Below the pieces are notes generated by a model, which saw nothing but the letters and a program-made list of their open reading frames with translations, did no database searches and was not told the DNA's origin. From assembly GCA_023374045.1 (NCBI GenBank), contig CM041781.1:143832982-143896981 (forward strand): a stretch of DNA of 64,000 nucleotides, read 5' to 3'. A program made the translations under genes and the position numbers. Positions 61,264 to 64,000 of the stretch are shown piece after piece. Position 1 is the stretch's first letter, and each line of letters begins with the position of its first letter. This stretch comes from Limonium bicolor (Eukaryota > Streptophyta > Magnoliopsida > Caryophyllales > Plumbaginaceae).

Positions 61264-64000
61264 TGAAATACCCCAAACCTTGGTATGTTGTGTAAATGTT
61301 AAGCTATGGTATTTAAAGGCCAAAAAGTGCCTTAGAAACATAAATGAATCATTTAAACCATGGTAAACACAAAAAACACTAAGACACGGTATGAGCAAAA
61401 CACATGCTCTAAGCCATGAGTGAACTTGGTTAGGACCCAAAGAGCCTACCAAGACTTGATAATGTTCAATTATGATTTAATAAGGCTAAATAAGTCCTTA
61501 GGAAACTTTGGTAGACAATGAAACCAAACAAAACACAAATAAATCCTTAAGGTCAATAAAGCAAAAATGTGCTCTAAGCTTGGGATAAATGTGTATAAGA
61601 CCTAATGGTCATACCTATACTTTATAAATATGTTAATGAACATATTAAATCAATTACCAAAGAAAACCAAGCTTGGAAACAAGTTAAAACACAAAATGTG
61701 CTTTAAGAAGTCTTAAAGCACGTTTTTGAAAAATTGTCTTGTAAATGAGTTTTGGATGGCTAAATGTCCATCATTACTCTTTAATTAACATGTGTACTAT
61801 ATAGTATCACATTTGGGTGGCTATATCAATGGGAAATCAAAAATTCACTTCTATGTGCCTTGTTATTGGTGAATAGTGATTTTTATAACTAGTTTGTAAC
61901 ATATAATGTTATAAGTGATTAAATGAGTCAACAAAGACCAAACTACCCCTAAGTATATTATGGGGGCCGGTTTTTAGTAAGGTGAGTCATCACCATGTAA
62001 AAAAAAATTAAGGGAAGGAAGGAAAAGAAAGTAAAAGAAGAAAGTTACTTTAATACATAAATATCTTCTAAAAGTAAACTCATCTCCATTCTTCATTCCC
62101 TTCTCATTTCACACGTCTTCAAGCTCCTCCCCTCCCTCCATTTACGATTCTCTATACCAACCTCTCTTCTCCATCTTCATTTCCTTGCCAAGTCCAACTC
62201 CAAGCTCCAAATCAAATTCTAAGACCATATTTGTCTTAGTTAGGTCAAGCTCTACACTTCCACCTTTTCAAATCTTCAAGAGCTCAATTTTGGTGCCATG
62301 GAGAATCACCATTGATGGAGCTTGAGCTTGTATTCCTACATATTCTTGTTCTCCTTTGCTTCAAGGTAAGGAAACTCAAAGAAAAATCAAGTTTCCTTCA
62401 TGTTTGGTGTTGTCCGAAAATTAACCTCACCATGGTGTCTTTACCTTGCTTGTTTAGCTTCATTTGAATCTTCCAAGGGCTAGGAGGAGTCCTCTCTTGA
62501 TATATATTCAAGCTCTCTTTCCATTCCAAGGTAAAACAATCATGTTAATACCTTAAGATAATTATGTAACTAGGGTTTACAATGAGATAAGGCTTAAAGC
62601 TTATATACTCATTTCAATGTTGGTATGTTGTTTAGTTGTTGGCAAGGAACCAAATGCCCTACCGGTTTTACAAGGAAACAAGAAAGAAATTTGTGAGGAA
62701 AAAGAGGTAAACAAGCTATCTCAATGTGGTTTAATGCCTTAGGAGAAATAAGCTTATAATGCTTGTTAAAACTACCTAAAGAGCAAATGGTAAATGAGCT
62801 AGTAAATGCACTCAAGGAGTTTATTAAAGGAATATGTATTGTTGGGTGTATTTGCAGGTCAAAGGCATTATTATGTGGGAAATTCAGTGTTTAAGGTTTA
62901 TGCAATTTAAGGGCCTAAGAGCCATGCATTTAAGGGCCTAAGTGCCAAGCAATTTAAGTTATGCACTATATTGTGATGTAGTGCTTAATGTGTGAAGTTT
63001 GTGTATAAAATGTGTTTGATGGATTTTAGGTGTTATTGAATGGATTAAGGTGAAAACCTAAGTGTTTGGATGTGGGTATATACTAGAGAAGCTATGGCCA
63101 AATTTGGCAAATGTGTAAGAAGTTCTAAGTGTTGTAAGTGAGTTTGGGAACTAGGAAGGATTAAAGGTGAATGATGTTTTACTTGAGAGGGAAACATGTA
63201 TTAAAGTGATTAAGAGTGATGCAAGGATTTAGGCATTATCTTGAAGTTTTAGAAATCTATGGGTGTTCTTAAGATGTATTAAGTCTTGGAGGAGTTTGTT
63301 TAAGGTTTAGGTAAGGTTTTGAGTAAGGAGTTTTAAGAAGTTGTGAAAAGGAGATTTAGTTAGTAAGAAAAGAAGTTGAGAGGTGATGATAAGGTGTAGA
63401 GGAAACACCTTGGTATTGTGGTCATTATATGAAATGCCACCTAGAAATCATAAGGAGGAAAAATTGTAAGTGCTAGGAATTTTGTGGAGATATAAGTAAA
63501 GGTTTAGGAATTAGGAAAAATAGTTTTGTGTTGTTTAAGAATATCTTAAGGGTGTGTTTGAAGTGCCAAATGATGTTAGAACACATTAAGAGGTCTTAGG
63601 AGAAGTTTGGTGAAGATTGGCAAAGTTTGGGTAAGTATAGAAGGCGACCGACCCAGGGGCCGACCCAGTTTTTGGTCGGTCGAGCCTCTGTAAGATGTTG
63701 GGAAATGTTCGGTAAAGGACCGACCCAGAAGGTTGGGTCGGACATGGTTCGGTCGGTCAAGTTTCAAAGGAAGGAAATGTTCGCACATGGACCGACCCAG
63801 AATGGTGGGTCGGACGTGGGTCGGACGGGCATAATTATAAGGAAGTAAAGGGGTTGTAATGGACCGACCCAGATGTGGGTCGGACGGTGGGTCGGTCGGA
63901 CCAAAAACATGGTTTAAGGTTATGAAATGATATGAGATGATGGGGATTGATAGGTAATGATGCCATAAGGTGTTAAGGACATGTTAGGTGAGTTTTAGTG
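61264..64000 (+). repeat. Family-A LTR (copy A3), truncated by window end
   Basis: Starts TGAAATACCCC, directly after B sequence (candidate 5-bp target CGGTA, 61259-61263). Follows A1 in order: U3 hairpins, TATA-like site near 62055, donor-like CAAGGTAAGG near 62364 and the hairpin array. It cannot be told whether this is a solo LTR or the start of a full element. Confidence 0.88.
63646..63902 (+). repeat. Four-unit hairpin array, subfamily 1 (copy A3)
   Basis: Same unit order as 3558-3820, with a few differences (GGTTCGGTC in unit 2 arm 3; GACCGACCCA in unit 3 arm 1). Some of these changes weaken a stem, so not every unit is under perfect pairing. Confidence 0.85.

Overview
The window is nuclear plant DNA, most likely from a eudicot. 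Three ordinary host genes with plant-type introns or domain order (an OTU deubiquitinase, an E-class PPR protein and the 3' end of an NAD-isocitrate dehydrogenase regulatory subunit) sit as a small gene island, about 15.8-34.8 kb, between nested LTR retrotransposons. Family assignments come from reading motifs. No search was run, and the species cannot be named.

Layout. 1-5712 is the 3' end and 3' LTR of a giant-LTR Ty3/gypsy-type element ('family A', LTR about 4.5 kb). It is inserted into the internal region of a second giant-LTR element ('family B'), whose 3' part follows at 5713-10368. A decayed Ty1/copia element (10369-15411) comes next. Then come the OTU gene (minus strand, 16038-18571), a GGGTTCGGGT-rich small repeat (19289-19793), and a TIR element (20419-26727) that contains a 5.35-kb Mutator-like element (20773-26118) with a perfect 9-bp target duplication. 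The MULE encodes a transposase and, convergently, a small GRF zinc-finger/membrane protein. A 533-bp foldback MITE, an unclassified repeat-like patch and a Tourist-like MITE lead up to the PPR gene (30237-32310, plus strand). The IDH 3' exons (33651-34723, minus strand) stop before a 500-N gap (35008-35507).

From 35508 to the window end is one nested complex. A family-B element has its 5' LTR end, primer-binding site, broken gag, pol relic and polypurine tract (35508-42860). Its 3' LTR starts at 42861 and is split by a complete 14-kb family-A element in minus orientation (44653-58630, TSD ACTTG). The B LTR resumes at 58636-61263 and is interrupted again by a plus-strand A LTR (61264 to the end).

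Most notable: (1) the family-A LTR carries a four-unit, ~72-bp-period array of three-armed hairpins. Its architecture is shared by two subfamilies although the stem sequences differ, and there is compensatory change inside one array. (2) Families A and B share a pair of adjacent hairpins near the LTR 3' end with covarying stems. (3) Both giant-LTR families lack an intact pol, like LARD elements. (4) The MULE's transposase shows no SWIM finger, and the MULE instead carries a GRF-finger membrane protein. The frameshifts in the OTU and PPR genes resemble the small indels that separate near-identical repeat copies here, so they may be consensus errors rather than real lesions.
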